Below, one piece after another: positions 9,054 to 19,409 of a DNA stretch of 64,000 bases (the first letter of the stretch is position 1; each line of letters opens with the position of its first letter). Made by a program: the position numbers and the translations under genes. The notes below the pieces were generated by a model. That model did not search any database, had not been told where the DNA came from, and saw only the letters and a program-made list of their open reading frames with translations. This DNA is from Paraglaciecola sp. L1A13. GTDB lineage: Bacteria; Pseudomonadota; Gammaproteobacteria; Enterobacterales; Alteromonadaceae. Location of the stretch: assembly GCF_009796745.1 (NCBI RefSeq), contig NZ_CP047024.1:4030001-4094000 (forward strand). The letters are read 5' to 3'.

Positions 9054-9953
9054 CTAATCACGATATACAAATGGCAACGGATCTTGCGGTTGCCCTTTAT
9101 TAATGACTTCATAATGTACATGAGGACCCGTCGATCGACCAGTATTCCCCATTAATGCAATTGATTGACCTTTGGTTACTACATCACCCATTTTTACATT
9201 GAGCGTTTTATTATGCCCGAACCGTGTGACCAATCCATTACCATGGTCAATTTCTACCAAATTACCGTAGCCATATCGCGATGCAGCCCATGTCACTATG
9301 CCAGCACCCGTGGCTAGAACAGGCTCACCTTCTGCACCAGCGAAGTCTAATCCTTTATGCATAGTTGGCTTACCCGTAAACGGGTCGGTACGAATACCGT
9401 AATAAGACGATAACCAACCTGCTTCGATGGGTCGCCCCGCTAAAGCACTTTCTTCAGTAATATGGTGACTCATTAGGATAGATTCAAGCGCACCGAGCTG
9501 TTGCTCTTTATTTTCGAGCTCATCTAGCATGATTTCTATGCGCGATACCACATTATATTGACCTAAATCGGTAGATGTTTCAGGCAGTGCAGCGGCTTCT
9601 TCATCAATTACAGAGAAACTGAATTCTTCAGGATTTAATTGTGCTTGTTCAACCAATCTAGCTCCTAATGCATTCACTTTAACCAGTCGGCTTTGTGCTT
9701 CTGCTAATTTTTGCAGCACGATGGCAAGGCGTTGTTCAGTGGTATTTTTTAAATCATCTATTTGAGCTTGCTGCTGATGTAATCCAGATTGTGCCAATGC
9801 CAATCGCGCGAGATTTTCATCTGGGGAGTCAGTAGAGCGGCTAGATATGAGAAAGAGCCCACATATAACGATAAAGCACGTCAATATCTGACGCTTAGTC
9901 GGCCGATATACGTAACGTGATTTTTTACTGCGATACAGTAATGTCAAACTCAT
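9054..9953 (-). CDS. Membrane-anchored M23 (LytM) family peptidase
   Basis: A bitopic periplasmic protein likely to cut peptidoglycan cross-bridges. From the ATG at 9953 (GGGGAA upstream) it is 299 aa. It has a short basic cytoplasmic tail, one TM segment (ILTCFIVICGLFLI), a coiled coil of about 110 residues, then a C-terminal LytM domain. Zinc ligands are visible: MHKGLDFA gives His and Asp, and GPHVHYEV gives the HxH pair. The active-site His lies in RFGHNKT. All catalytic residues are present, so it is more likely an enzyme than an EnvC-type activator. An in-frame extension to 10049 would run into the lpxC terminator, which decides for the shorter start. It occupies the lpxC-secA interval where E. 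coli has secM. Confidence 0.85.
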   Translation of the reverse strand: MSLTLLYRSKKSRYVYRPTKRQILTCFIVICGLFLISSRSTDSPDENLARLALAQSGLHQQQAQIDDLKNTTEQRLAIVLQKLAEAQSRLVKVNALGARLVEQAQLNPEEFSFSVIDEEAAALPETSTDLGQYNVVSRIEIMLDELENKEQQLGALESILMSHHITEESALAGRPIEAGWLSSYYGIRTDPFTGKPTMHKGLDFAGAEGEPVLATGAGIVTWAASRYGYGNLVEIDHGNGLVTRFGHNKTLNVKMGDVVTKGQSIALMGNTGRSTGPHVHYEVINKGQPQDPLPFVYRD

Positions 9954-10047
9954 TATTGAACTATTCCCCAAGGTTGGGCGCCTTACACCTCTTATAAGAT
10001 GCAGTTTAACAAAGGGCTGTGGATAAACAAAATCAATTCGACTTAAC

Positions 10048-10073
10048 AAAAAATGCCGCTATAAGCGGCATTT
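10048..10073 (-). terminator. Terminator after lpxC
   Basis: AAATGCCGCT at 10051-10060 pairs with AGCGGCATTT at 10064-10073 around a three-base loop. On the minus strand the stem runs into six T's (plus-strand A's 10048-10053). Confidence 0.8.
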
Positions 10074-10088
10074 TAATAATAATTCAAT

Positions 10089-11003
10089 TTAGTTCGTTAA
10101 GATAGGTGATGCGAATCTAATGGGTAACTCTTCACTATTATCGTAACTAACGAATTCCCAACATGCTTGATTTTGTAACATAGCGTTAAGTAATTTATTA
10201 TTAAGTCCGTGGCCAGTCTTATAGGCGACAAGTTCACCAATAATACTGTGACCGCATAAATATAAATCGCCGATTGCATCCAAAATCTTATGTTTAAGGA
10301 ATTCATCGCTATAACGTAGCCCTTCAGGATTAAGCACGCGGTAATCATCTAATGCCACTGCATTTGCCATGCTGCCACCTAATGCTAGGTTGTTGGCATT
10401 CATATATTCTAAATCTTTCATAAAACCGAATGTGCGAGCACGACTGACTTCATCCACATATGACGATGAATCAAAGTCCAACACCATATGTTGACGAGTC
10501 TGACTGATCGCCGGATGATCGAAATCGATTCTAAAATCAACACGAAAGCCATCATGGGGTCTTAACTCTGCCCATTTATCGCCGTCTTTCACTTTGATCG
10601 GCTTCTTGATCTTTATAAATTGCTTAGGCGCATTTAACTCTTCGATGCCCACAGATTGCAATAAGAAAATAAACGGGCTTGCGCTACCGTCCATTATCGG
10701 CAATTCATCGCTATCGACTTCGACAATAATATTGTCAATACCTAAACCAGCTAAAGCTGAAGCCAAGTGCTCTACGGTGGAGATAGTCACACCGTCAGCG
10801 TTGGTTATACACGTACACAACATCGTGTCGCCTACTGCTTCGGCGCGAGCTGGAATATCCGCATGAGGCTCAAGGTCAACGCGGCGAAATACAATACCCG
10901 TATTTGCCGGCGCAGGCCGGAGAGTCATAGTGACCTTGTCACCTTTGTGCAGACCAATCCCTGTCTCTTGAACAGATTGTTTGATGGTACGTTGTTTAAT
11001 CAT
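10089..11003 (-). CDS. lpxC: UDP-3-O-acyl-N-acetylglucosamine deacetylase
   Basis: Zinc-dependent committed step of lipid A synthesis in the cytoplasm. 304 aa, matching the family (305 in E. coli). Zinc ligands are visible as [14 protein letters not shown] (His about 79) and [15 protein letters not shown] (the His/Asp pair near 238-242, and the catalytic His about 265). The N-terminus [19 protein letters not shown] is typical. The gene stands apart from ftsZ by about 175 bp and has its own consensus promoter and its own terminator, so it can be expressed independently of the dcw operon. Confidence 0.96.
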   Translation of the reverse strand: MIKQRTIKQSVQETGIGLHKGDKVTMTLRPAPANTGIVFRRVDLEPHADIPARAEAVGDTMLCTCITNADGVTISTVEHLASALAGLGIDNIIVEVDSDELPIMDGSASPFIFLLQSVGIEELNAPKQFIKIKKPIKVKDGDKWAELRPHDGFRVDFRIDFDHPAISQTRQHMVLDFDSSSYVDEVSRARTFGFMKDLEYMNANNLALGGSMANAVALDDYRVLNPEGLRYSDEFLKHKILDAIGDLYLCGHSIIGELVAYKTGHGLNNKLLNAMLQNQACWEFVSYDNSEELPIRFASPILTN

Positions 11004-11045
11004 TTTATTTCTTGGCTCTAGTTAACCTAATAAAAAGCGGCACGT

Positions 11046-11074
11046 ATTATATAAAATAAAGTGTATATTGTCAA
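11046..11074 (-). promoter_or_regulatory. Fully consensus sigma70 promoter of lpxC
   Basis: Read on the minus strand, TTGACA (11074-11069), a 17-bp spacer and TATAAT (11051-11046) form a perfect sigma70 promoter. The start point is predicted near 11040, about 37 bp before the lpxC ATG. Confidence 0.85.
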
Positions 11075-11179
11075 AATAGTGTCACATTCACTCTTTTCAA
11101 GCCATATTTACAATATATTCTGTTATATGGCGTAAAGTGATAAGACTACACATTAGTCTAATAATTCATTGACCGGTTT

Positions 11180-12352
11180 TTAGTCAGCTTGCTTACGTAA
11201 AAACGCAGGAATATCTAAATATTCAAGATCATTACCTGTGTCAGTTCGTTCTTCACTCGCTACTGAACGGCTACTTTCAGTTGTCACACTCGCTTGCATA
11301 TTGTCTGTACCGTTGGCCTGAATGCGCACTTCTTGCTGCTCATTCGACACACGTGCTGAACTACGATTTGATACCAATGAGATATCAGGCTTACGTTCTG
11401 CACCAATACCGGTAGCAACAACTGTTACACGCAGTTCATCAGACATATCCATATCAATTACGGTGCCCACAACTACGGTAGCGTTTTCAGATGCAAAGGC
11501 TTTAACGGCATTACCTACCGTTTCAAACTCATCAATTGAGAAATCAGGACCAGCAGTAATGTTGACCAAAATCCCGCGAGCGCCAGATAAGTCGATGTCT
11601 TCCAACAACGGACAGGCAATTGCGCCTTCTGATGCTTCCTCAGCGCGGTCTTCACCAGATGCCGAACCACTACCCATCATTGCAGTGCCCATCTCAGACA
11701 TAACGGTTTTCACATCGGCGAAATCCACGTTAATTAAGCCAGGACGGGTTATCAATTCTGCAATACCTTGTACAGCACCCCGTAAAATATCGTTTGCGGC
11801 ACTAAAGGCTTGCAATAAAGGCGTGCCTTTTCCCATCACTTTAAGCAATTTTTCATTAGGGATGGTGATGAGTGAGTCAACGTATTTTGACAACTCTTCA
11901 ATACCTTGTTCAGCAAAATCTGTGCGTTTACGGCCTTCAAAAGGAAACGGTTTAGTGACCACGGCAACGGTCAAAATACCTAACTCTTTGGCTATTTTTG
12001 CTACTTCAGGAGCCGCACCAGTACCTGTGCCGCCACCCATACCTGCAGTGATAAACACCATATCCGCGCCTTCTAAAGCTTGGCGAATAGTTTCACGGTC
12101 TTCTTCTGCAGCTTGGCGCCCCACATTCGGGTTGGCACCTGCACCTAAGCCTTTGGTCACACCTGAACCAATCTGTAACGTCACGTTAGCTGCTGAGCTA
12201 CGTAAAACTTGTGCATCAGTATTAATCGCGATGAATTCAACGCCTTCAATACAGTGCGCAACCATGTGTTCGATAGCGTTTCCGCCACCACCACCGACAC
12301 CAATAACTTTGATGACGGCTTCTTCACTATGACTATCCATTAATTCAAACAT
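11180..12352 (-). CDS. ftsZ: Cell division GTPase FtsZ
   Basis: Tubulin homologue that forms the Z ring. From the ATG at 12352, preceded by GGAGAG, the protein is 390 aa. An in-frame start at 12391 would add 13 non-conserved residues and is not favoured. The tubulin signature GGGTGTG lies at residues 106-112, the N-terminal nucleotide loop is GVGGGGGNA, and the T7 loop contains NVDFADVK. The conserved C-terminal peptide that binds FtsA and ZipA is present as LDIPAFLRKQAD at the extreme end, after a linker of about 55 residues rich in Ser, Gln and Glu. It follows ftsA by 84 bp. Confidence 0.97.
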   Translation of the reverse strand: MFELMDSHSEEAVIKVIGVGGGGGNAIEHMVAHCIEGVEFIAINTDAQVLRSSAANVTLQIGSGVTKGLGAGANPNVGRQAAEEDRETIRQALEGADMVFITAGMGGGTGTGAAPEVAKIAKELGILTVAVVTKPFPFEGRKRTDFAEQGIEELSKYVDSLITIPNEKLLKVMGKGTPLLQAFSAANDILRGAVQGIAELITRPGLINVDFADVKTVMSEMGTAMMGSGSASGEDRAEEASEGAIACPLLEDIDLSGARGILVNITAGPDFSIDEFETVGNAVKAFASENATVVVGTVIDMDMSDELRVTVVATGIGAERKPDISLVSNRSSARVSNEQQEVRIQANGTDNMQASVTTESSRSVASEERTDTGNDLEYLDIPAFLRKQAD

Positions 12353-12436
12353 ATTTACTCTCCGGTTTTTTGCGCTAAGACTTGCAAGCAAAATAACTTG
12401 CGGCCTATAGTTTTTTAAGTTTATTTAAAAGCAGGT

Positions 12437-13666
12437 TTAAAACTCGCCCTTAAACCAACTTTGAATTCGTTCCCAAACGCCTTCAGACGTTTTGCTCTTG
12501 GCCGCAGTTTTGGCCTTAATGTGTTCTTTACCATATTGTAATAACCCTATCGCCGTAGCGAAGGTTGGATCTTCTACGTACTCAGATAACCCTTTGATAG
12601 AGAGAGGCTCACCGACACGTACAGGCATTTGAAAAATTTCTTCGGCGAATTCAATCGCCCCTTCCATTTTGGCGGTGCCACCTGTCAACACGATGCCCGC
12701 AGCAATTTGTTCTTCAAAACCACTGTTACGTATTTCTTTTTGTACTAATTCGAACAACTCTTGGTATCTTGGTTCAATTACTTCTGCCAGTGTATGACGA
12801 GACATAGCTCGAGACGGTCGCCCGCCGACACTGTGGACTTCAATGTTCTCTTCCATGCTGACCATGTCTTTCATCGCACAGGCATAATTAATCTTTATAT
12901 CTTCCGCGTGGCTGATAGGTGTACGGAATATTTTGGCAATATCACTGGTAATTTGATTACCCGCTGCTGGTACCACAGCAGTGTGGCGAATAGCGCCATC
13001 GGTGTATATAACGATATCGATTGTACCGCCGCCTATATCCACAACGCAGACGCCCAATTCTTTTTCATCATCGGTTAATACCGCATAACTAGATGCTAAA
13101 GATGAGAAAATAAGTTGATCAGCGGTTAAATCACAGCGTTCAACACATTTGACTAAATTCTTCGCCATATCATCAGCACAGGTAATGATGTGTGCTTGGG
13201 CTTCCATACGAACCCCTGACATGCCAATTGGGTTTTTAATACCCTCTTGTACATCAATGGTAAATTCTTGAGGTAACACATGCAGCAATCTTCGCTCAGC
13301 GGCAATAGGCACTGAGCGCGCAGCGTGGATCACGTTATCAACGTCTTCTTGTGTCACTTCTTTATTATTGATGGGCACCATGCCACTTTCATTTTGGCAT
13401 TGAACGTGGCGTCCTGAAATCGACATAAAAACTGACGATACTCGACAATCTGCCATCAACTCCATTTCGCTCATGGCACGCTGAACCGATTGAACAACCA
13501 TGTTCAAATCGTTCACTCCACCTTTGTCCATTCCTTTCGAAGGATGACTACCGACACCAATAACGCTGATCCCACCATCGTCGAGTAACTCGCCGACTAC
13601 GGCTTTTACCATACTGGTACCAATGTCTAAGCCTACAATTAGCTTTCTATCTGCAACTTTAGACAT
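12437..13666 (-). CDS. ftsA: Cell division protein FtsA
   Basis: Actin-like membrane tether of the Z ring. 409 aa. The phosphate-1 motif VGLDIGTS is at the N-terminus, followed by the SHS2/1C domain, the phosphate-2 motif VVDIGGGTIDI and the adenosine motif GIVLTGGTAKM. The C-terminal amphipathic membrane-targeting helix is visible as VWERIQSWFKGEF. It lies 21 bp after ftsQ and 84 bp before ftsZ in the usual ddl-ftsQ-ftsA-ftsZ order. Confidence 0.96.
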   Translation of the reverse strand: MSKVADRKLIVGLDIGTSMVKAVVGELLDDGGISVIGVGSHPSKGMDKGGVNDLNMVVQSVQRAMSEMELMADCRVSSVFMSISGRHVQCQNESGMVPINNKEVTQEDVDNVIHAARSVPIAAERRLLHVLPQEFTIDVQEGIKNPIGMSGVRMEAQAHIITCADDMAKNLVKCVERCDLTADQLIFSSLASSYAVLTDDEKELGVCVVDIGGGTIDIVIYTDGAIRHTAVVPAAGNQITSDIAKIFRTPISHAEDIKINYACAMKDMVSMEENIEVHSVGGRPSRAMSRHTLAEVIEPRYQELFELVQKEIRNSGFEEQIAAGIVLTGGTAKMEGAIEFAEEIFQMPVRVGEPLSIKGLSEYVEDPTFATAIGLLQYGKEHIKAKTAAKSKTSEGVWERIQSWFKGEF

Positions 13667-13687
13667 ATTGTGCTGCTCTCACTTTCA

Positions 13688-14449
13688 TTAGCTCTCTTGT
13701 GAAGGTTGTGCTGGGGATTTCCATCCCACAGCCAAGCCTGTGTCATAGCGTAAATCAACATAATCTACGGCTTTTTCGTTCTTTTGTAACAACGGATACA
13801 AATCAATAAATCGTTGCAACCGGTTAATATATTCCTTTCGCCCTAAATTAAGGCTGACCCCATTTACCAGCTTTACATGCCAAGCAAAACGGTCACTTAA
13901 GCGCACTTCATCAATGCTCATCCCTGCACTGGCTAACAAAGATTGCATCGCAGTGTAACCTTCAAGTGCAGTATGCTCATTGCCTTGTGGCCCAAACAAA
14001 TTAGGCAGCTCCGGTGGAGCCTGATCTGTACTAATTGCACCTGCAAACGCATCCCCGTATTGATTTAAAATTAAATCACTGTTCCAACGGGCTGCTGGCG
14101 TTTGCTCCAACACATAAATTTTCAGACTGTTGGGCCATCTTTTACGAATTGATGCTCGATATACCCAAGGCATACTTTCAATATCTTGATGCGCTTGCTC
14201 AACATCCAACTCAAAAAAACTGCCTGGTTGAGTACGACGAATCAACCCTTCTATCTGGTCATGGCTGACAAAGCGCAACTCACCTGATAGTGCTATGTCT
14301 CGTACGGGCGCCTTTTGCTCGTCTTCGGCCCATTCTTTGATAGACCAAGCTCCGTAGACAATACCTATCAGTAACAGCAGTAAAAACCCCATCCCGCCGA
14401 TGAATCGGAAGTTTGGTTGATCGGTTGCTGTTAGCGCCTTATCAGTCAT
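13688..14449 (-). CDS. ftsQ: Cell division protein FtsQ
   Basis: Bitopic divisome scaffold that binds FtsB and FtsL. 253 aa: a short cytoplasmic tail, one TM helix at about residues 17-36 (GGMGFLLLLLIGIVYGAWSI), then a periplasmic POTRA domain (SHDQIEGLIRRTQPGSFFELDVEQ) and the FtsQ beta domain with the conserved PWVYRASIRKRWPNSLKIYV stretch. The C-terminus contains VDYVDLRYDTGLAVGWK, the strand region used for partner binding. It starts 5 bp after ddl ends, consistent with coupled expression. Confidence 0.94.
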   Translation of the reverse strand: MTDKALTATDQPNFRFIGGMGFLLLLLIGIVYGAWSIKEWAEDEQKAPVRDIALSGELRFVSHDQIEGLIRRTQPGSFFELDVEQAHQDIESMPWVYRASIRKRWPNSLKIYVLEQTPAARWNSDLILNQYGDAFAGAISTDQAPPELPNLFGPQGNEHTALEGYTAMQSLLASAGMSIDEVRLSDRFAWHVKLVNGVSLNLGRKEYINRLQRFIDLYPLLQKNEKAVDYVDLRYDTGLAVGWKSPAQPSQES

Positions 14450-14454
14450 CAGTA

Positions 14455-15405
14455 TTAGCCAGCTGTCGCCAATACAGCTAACGACAACTGCGCAAAACTT
14501 AATCCTGCTTGCTTAGCCGCCAAGGGTACTAAGCTTTTTTCTGTCATACCCGGTACCGTATTCGCTTCAAGCAAATAAAATTTACCTAGCATGTCCTGCA
14601 TAAAATCTATTCTTCCCCACCCAGCCCCTGCAACTGCGTCAAAGGCATCTAAAGCAAGCCTAGCTAACGTGGTTTCTTGCTCTTGTGACAAGCCACTGGG
14701 GCAAAAATATTCAGTACTATTAGACTGATACTTTGCCTCGTAATCGTAAAAATCTCGTGGTGTCGACATGCTGATCGAGGGTAAGGCTGAACCATTGAGT
14801 AGACTAACGGTATACTCTGAACCTTGGATGAATTGTTCCAACAGCACTTTATCGTCATATTCGAAAGCATGCTGGACCGCAGCGGCGAGTTGTTGCGCAT
14901 TTGAAACTTTGGCCATACCGATGCTCGAACCTTCTTGCGCAGGCTTAACCATAACCAGATTCCCTAAGCGGTCCATTATAGCCTCGCAACTTGTCGCATC
15001 AAAGTCTCTTTTATCGGCTATTTCATAATTGGCGGTTGGCAATCCCAAGCTCTGCCAAACTTGCTTACTACGGATCTTATCCATACATAATGCTGAGCCC
15101 AATACACCTGTTCCTGTATAGGGAATGTTCAACTGCTGGAGTGCGCCTTGCAATGCGCCATCTTCACCGCCCCGACCATGTAGCATAATCAGAACGCGGT
15201 CAAATTTTTGCTCTACCAAATTATGCAAGTTGCGCTCAGCAGGATCAAATCCATGAGCATTAACGCCTGCTCCAACCAGAGCATCAAGCACAGCTTGGCC
15301 AGAACGTAAAGACACTTCACGTTCAGCTGAGCGACCGCCAAACATCACGGCTACTTTGCCAAAATCTACTACGGGAATATTGGTTATTAGGTTATCTAAG
15401 TTCAT
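14455..15405 (-). CDS. ddl: D-alanine--D-alanine ligase
   Basis: ATP-grasp enzyme making the D-Ala-D-Ala dipeptide for peptidoglycan. 316 aa. Visible motifs are the N-terminal [19 protein letters not shown], the loop [16 protein letters not shown], the ATP-grasp segment [13 protein letters not shown] and the metal-binding C-terminal [17 protein letters not shown]. Its ATG overlaps the murC stop in an ATGA arrangement. In E. coli the copy at this position is ddlB, and this is probably its orthologue. Confidence 0.95.
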   Translation of the reverse strand: MNLDNLITNIPVVDFGKVAVMFGGRSAEREVSLRSGQAVLDALVGAGVNAHGFDPAERNLHNLVEQKFDRVLIMLHGRGGEDGALQGALQQLNIPYTGTGVLGSALCMDKIRSKQVWQSLGLPTANYEIADKRDFDATSCEAIMDRLGNLVMVKPAQEGSSIGMAKVSNAQQLAAAVQHAFEYDDKVLLEQFIQGSEYTVSLLNGSALPSISMSTPRDFYDYEAKYQSNSTEYFCPSGLSQEQETTLARLALDAFDAVAGAGWGRIDFMQDMLGKFYLLEANTVPGMTEKSLVPLAAKQAGLSFAQLSLAVLATAG

Positions 15406-16856
15406 TTAGACCACCCTTTACTTAACACATCTTTGTTCAGCTTTAAGGCTTGTAACTGCTTGGCAATTTGACCGATATTGCCAGCGCCTTGTGTCATCAA
15501 CACATCTTGATCGGCTAGATTGTCCGCTAGCAACCGCGGCAACTCGTCTTTATCTGCTACATAAATAGGCTCGAGTTGACCACGCTGACGGATAGAGCGA
15601 CAAAGAGATTTACTATCTGCCCCATCGATTTTTTCTTCACCCGCAGAATACACATCAAGCAACAACAACACGTCCACTTGAGACAACACACGCACAAAAT
15701 CTTCATATAAATCATGTGTACGCGAGTAACGATGAGGCTGATACGCCATAACCAAACGTCTGTCTGGCCAATTATTGCGTGCAACTGCGATAGTGGCTTC
15801 CACTTCAGTAGGGTGATGACCGTAATCATCTACCAGCAGCACATCCCCGTCGCCAGTGGCAAAATCACCCAGTATTTCAAAACGACGACCAATACCTGAA
15901 AAGCTCCCTAAAGCATCTTTGATAGCACTATCGTCAATTCCTTCATCGCTAGCCACTGCAATGGCAGCAAGCGAATTAAGCACATTATGCTTACCTGGCA
16001 CATTAACAGTGATTTGAACATCATCATGACCACTGCGTATTAAAGTAAATTCACTTTGGTTAAAAGTATGTTTAACGTTAGTAGCACGCACATCTGCTTG
16101 TTCGTTGTATCCGTAGGTGAGGTATTTACGTTTGATACGCGGCAGTAATTTTTCAATTACAGGATCATCGATACACAGCACGGCTAATCCGTAGAACGGT
16201 AAATTGTGTAAAAAATCGATGTAGGTGTCTTGCATCTTCTGAAAGTCGCCTTGATAGGTTTCCATGTGGTCAGGTTCAATGTTCGTCACAACCGACACCA
16301 TAGGCTGCAAGTGCACAAAAGATGCATCACTTTCATCAGCTTCCGCAATAAGATACTGACTTGATCCCAAACGAGCGTTAGTACCAGCACTATTTAACAA
16401 GCCACCTATCACAAAAGTAGGATCGAGTTTAGCTTGCGCAAAGATTGTCGCAATCAAACTGGTGGTCGTTGTTTTACCGTGGGTTCCCGCTATGGCAATA
16501 CCATGTCTAAAGCGCATGAGTTCAGCTAGCATTTCCGCTCGGCGAATAACCGGAATGCGCTTTTCATTTGCCGCATTAACTTCAGGATTAGTTGGGTCAA
16601 TAGCACTTGATACCACCACAACATTGGCTTTCTCGACATTACTCGCTTGGTGGCCAAAGAAAATCGTTGCCCCGAGGCCCGCTAAACGATCTGTCATGCC
16701 ATTCGCTTGGCGATCAGAGCCTGATACTTGATACCCTTCATTGAGTAATACTTCTGCGATCCCTCCCATTCCGGCACCGCCAATACCCACAAAATGGATA
16801 TTTTTAATTCGGCGCATTTCTGGCACATGGTAATGAACTTTATCGGGTGCGATCAT
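15402..16856 (-). CDS. murC: UDP-N-acetylmuramate--L-alanine ligase
   Basis: Adds L-Ala to UDP-MurNAc. 484 aa from the ATG at 16856, which has a GGAGAAAG ribosome binding site and overlaps the murG stop as ATGA. The in-frame ATG at 16886 would extend the gene well into murG and is disfavoured. Rossmann motif [17 protein letters not shown] is near the N-terminus, and the Mur ligase P-loop [11 protein letters not shown] follows. [12 protein letters not shown] and the C-terminal [14 protein letters not shown] are also visible. The length matches the family (about 490). Confidence 0.95.
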   Translation of the reverse strand: MIAPDKVHYHVPEMRRIKNIHFVGIGGAGMGGIAEVLLNEGYQVSGSDRQANGMTDRLAGLGATIFFGHQASNVEKANVVVVSSAIDPTNPEVNAANEKRIPVIRRAEMLAELMRFRHGIAIAGTHGKTTTTSLIATIFAQAKLDPTFVIGGLLNSAGTNARLGSSQYLIAEADESDASFVHLQPMVSVVTNIEPDHMETYQGDFQKMQDTYIDFLHNLPFYGLAVLCIDDPVIEKLLPRIKRKYLTYGYNEQADVRATNVKHTFNQSEFTLIRSGHDDVQITVNVPGKHNVLNSLAAIAVASDEGIDDSAIKDALGSFSGIGRRFEILGDFATGDGDVLLVDDYGHHPTEVEATIAVARNNWPDRRLVMAYQPHRYSRTHDLYEDFVRVLSQVDVLLLLDVYSAGEEKIDGADSKSLCRSIRQRGQLEPIYVADKDELPRLLADNLADQDVLMTQGAGNIGQIAKQLQALKLNKDVLSKGWSK

Positions 16857-18007
16857 TGCGCTTTCTCCGCTAACAACTGGCAGCAATGAGTGACTCGTTG
16901 TACTGCATCTAATTTGGCTAATGATCGGGCTTTAAGGCCCACATCAATTAGCATGTTTGGTTTTGCAAGGCAGGCTTTCAACAAAGGCGTTAACCCGCCG
17001 TTAACTAATTCGGTTTGCGGGAGCAAATAAGCCGCCCCTTTTTCGACTAATGTTTGGGCATTTTTAGTCTGATGATCATCAACAGCATGGGGCAGCGGCA
17101 CGAAAATCGCTGCTACGCCTGACGCTGCGACTTCAGCCACGGTTAATGCGCCTGCGCGACAAATAACTAAATCTGCCCATTGGTAGGCCTTGGGCATATC
17201 GTCTACAAATTCATCAACTGTCCAGTTAACGCTTTGACCTAACTGTGATTGATACAAGTCAGTTACAGATACAAAGTGCCCTTTACCGCACTGGTGGCGT
17301 ACATTGATATTTGTTTGTTTCGCCAACGCTAAAGGTACATTTTCATTTAATGCTTTTGCGCCTAGACTGCCACCTAGTATTAATATATTAAGTACTTGCT
17401 GTGGCTCATAAATCATGGCTTGCTCAACGGACCCACTGCGTTTTATTTCGACGAAACCGGCACGCACAGGATTACCTACCCATTGATACTTTTCTTGCTG
17501 ACTACCTTCCTGGTTTGCTGGCTGGCGAATACCTTTTTGAGCTTCAAAAGTAGCATCAAACCCCGTTAGTACTTTGCTCGCTATCCGAGAAAGCAGTTTA
17601 TTGGTCATGCCTGGCACTGCATTTTGTTCGTGCAAGACTAATGGCTTGCCCATTAGCCAAGCCGCAACTCCGCCGGGGCCGCTAGCGAAGCCGCCCATAC
17701 CAATAACTACATCAGGATTAACCTGCTTAATCACGCGCCTAGCTTGTAATACAGCTTTGATAATTTTAAATGGGGCTGCGAGTAAACGCAGTAATCCGTT
17801 GCCGCGCACGCCTGCGATATCAATAAAACTAATCTCAAAACCGGCTTTGGGTACAAGATCAGCTTCCATACGCTCGGCTGTGCCTAACCAATGAATATGC
17901 CAATTCTGTTCTTTAAGAGCCTGTGCTACAGCTAATCCTGGAAAAACATGTCCACCTGTGCCACCGGCCATAACAAGCAGCGTTTTAGACATAGCGGAAT
18001 CAGACAT
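16853..18007 (-). CDS. murG: Lipid II-forming GlcNAc transferase MurG
   Basis: Transfers GlcNAc from UDP-GlcNAc to lipid I at the inner membrane face. I chose the ATG at 18007 because a strong AGGAGG lies just upstream; this gives 384 aa and an 8-bp overlap with ftsW. The ATG at 17992 is a possible second start, and the open frame to 18112 lies inside ftsW and is unlikely. The glycine-rich loop [17 protein letters not shown] is at the N-terminus. [30 protein letters not shown] and the nucleotide-sugar site [16 protein letters not shown] follow. It is slightly longer than E. coli MurG (355). Confidence 0.94.
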   Translation of the reverse strand: MSDSAMSKTLLVMAGGTGGHVFPGLAVAQALKEQNWHIHWLGTAERMEADLVPKAGFEISFIDIAGVRGNGLLRLLAAPFKIIKAVLQARRVIKQVNPDVVIGMGGFASGPGGVAAWLMGKPLVLHEQNAVPGMTNKLLSRIASKVLTGFDATFEAQKGIRQPANQEGSQQEKYQWVGNPVRAGFVEIKRSGSVEQAMIYEPQQVLNILILGGSLGAKALNENVPLALAKQTNINVRHQCGKGHFVSVTDLYQSQLGQSVNWTVDEFVDDMPKAYQWADLVICRAGALTVAEVAASGVAAIFVPLPHAVDDHQTKNAQTLVEKGAAYLLPQTELVNGGLTPLLKACLAKPNMLIDVGLKARSLAKLDAVQRVTHCCQLLAEKAQ

Positions 18008-19409
18008 TGTCGTCCTCCTGCTTAGCTTTCTTAGCGCGCGCTTTTTTGATATTTGTTTGGGTATCATCTTCGTCAAACATGTCATCAATATCGTCTTCGT
18101 CGACAACCGCATATGCTACGTCATCTAAAACGCTCGACACGTTTTTCTTCCCTGCGCTACTAGCAGATTTAGTCTGGGCTTTTGTTCTAGTGGGTTTACT
18201 TGGTTTAGGTTTTCCCTTGCCACCACGATCAAGAGCCTGAATACCCTCTACGCGCATTTCAAAATCAATTCGTACTAACAGGCCAACTGCAGCAGCCATA
18301 ATAATTAAACTCGAGCCTCCATAACTCAACAACGGAAATGTTAAGCCTTTGGTAGGCAAAATCCCGGCGCTGGCGCCCACGTTAACTGCAGTCTGAAAAC
18401 TAAACCAAATGCCTATTGAGTACGCTAAATATGCATCAAACGGCCGTTCATTTTGCAATGCCTTGTGGCCCATTTTCATCGCTTTTAATACGATGCACAG
18501 CATTAACGCTAATACCGTTGCTACTCCGGCAAAGCCAAGCTCTTCAGCCAAAATAGCCATAATAAAATCGGTATGAGCTTCAGGAAGATATTCCAATTTT
18601 TGTAAGCTATTACCTAAGCCCTGTCCAAACACGTTACCGCGACCATAAGCCATAAGCGATTGCGTTAGTTGGTAACCACTGCCGAAAGGATCTGCCCATG
18701 GGTCTAAAAATGAAGTAATACGTTTCATACGATATTCTTCAAACATAATCAAAAATGTCACGGCTAAACCGCCAGTGAGTGCTAACCCGAAGAACTGCCA
18801 TAACTTAGCACCTGCTAAAAATAGCAAGCCAATGGTGGTGCACAACATCACGACCACGGTGCCTAAATCAGGTTGCATCAATAGCAGTACTGCAAAGGCG
18901 AAGAAAACAATTAAAGGTTTTATAAACCCTTTGATATTCTCTGTCACCTCTTCGTATCGCCTTACCAGATAACCAGCCAAGTAACAGAAGAAAAATAACT
19001 TAGCAGGCTCTGCGGCTTGTATGGTGATAGGCCCAATGACTAACCAACGGGTACTGCCATTTACGCTGCGGCCGATTAACAAAACGGCGATCAATAAGGC
19101 TAAAGCAACCAATAACAACCAGGCGTTACTCACCCGCCACCATTGCATAGGAATTTGCATCACCGTAAGCGCCGTCCCAATTGCCAGCACAATATAAATA
19201 CCGTGGCGAATAGCAAAATAAAAAGGGTTATCAAATAAACGTGCGGCAACAGGCATTGAAGCAGAGGTGACAATAATCAGGCCAATAGAAAGCAGCGACA
19301 GCGCTAAAAGGATTAGGCTAACATCGTAGGGCCGCACGACAGCAGGAGCTGCATCATGCCGCTGGGCAAACATTGCGCGTAGCGGCATTGAAAAAGTAGA
19401 CACATTCAT
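18000..19409 (-). CDS. ftsW: Peptidoglycan glycosyltransferase FtsW with long C-terminal tail
   Basis: SEDS-family septal glycan polymerase, partner of FtsI. 469 aa with about ten predicted TM helices between residues 28 and 385. Conserved SEDS stretches are visible: [41 protein letters not shown] and LPFLSYGGSS in the form [10 protein letters not shown]. The last 75 residues (about 395-469) form an unusual cytoplasmic tail, first Lys/Pro/Ser-rich, then strongly acidic ([13 protein letters not shown]), then basic. E. coli FtsW (414 aa) lacks such a tail. The ATG overlaps the murD stop as ATGA. Later ATGs at codons 8 and 13 are possible starts. Confidence 0.94.
   Translation of the reverse strand: MNVSTFSMPLRAMFAQRHDAAPAVVRPYDVSLILLALSLLSIGLIIVTSASMPVAARLFDNPFYFAIRHGIYIVLAIGTALTVMQIPMQWWRVSNAWLLLVALALLIAVLLIGRSVNGSTRWLVIGPITIQAAEPAKLFFFCYLAGYLVRRYEEVTENIKGFIKPLIVFFAFAVLLLMQPDLGTVVVMLCTTIGLLFLAGAKLWQFFGLALTGGLAVTFLIMFEEYRMKRITSFLDPWADPFGSGYQLTQSLMAYGRGNVFGQGLGNSLQKLEYLPEAHTDFIMAILAEELGFAGVATVLALMLCIVLKAMKMGHKALQNERPFDAYLAYSIGIWFSFQTAVNVGASAGILPTKGLTFPLLSYGGSSLIIMAAAVGLLVRIDFEMRVEGIQALDRGGKGKPKPSKPTRTKAQTKSASSAGKKNVSSVLDDVAYAVVDEDDIDDMFDEDDTQTNIKKARAKKAKQEDDNV

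Noticed and set aside
9954..10049. 32-codon N-terminal extension of the M23 peptidase
   Set aside because: It would start at the lpxC terminator stem, while the ATG at 9953 has a good ribosome binding site and leads directly into the TM segment.
11322..12332. 336-codon open frame antisense to ftsZ
   Set aside because: It lacks motifs and lies wholly within the highly conserved ftsZ gene; it is a codon-bias artefact.
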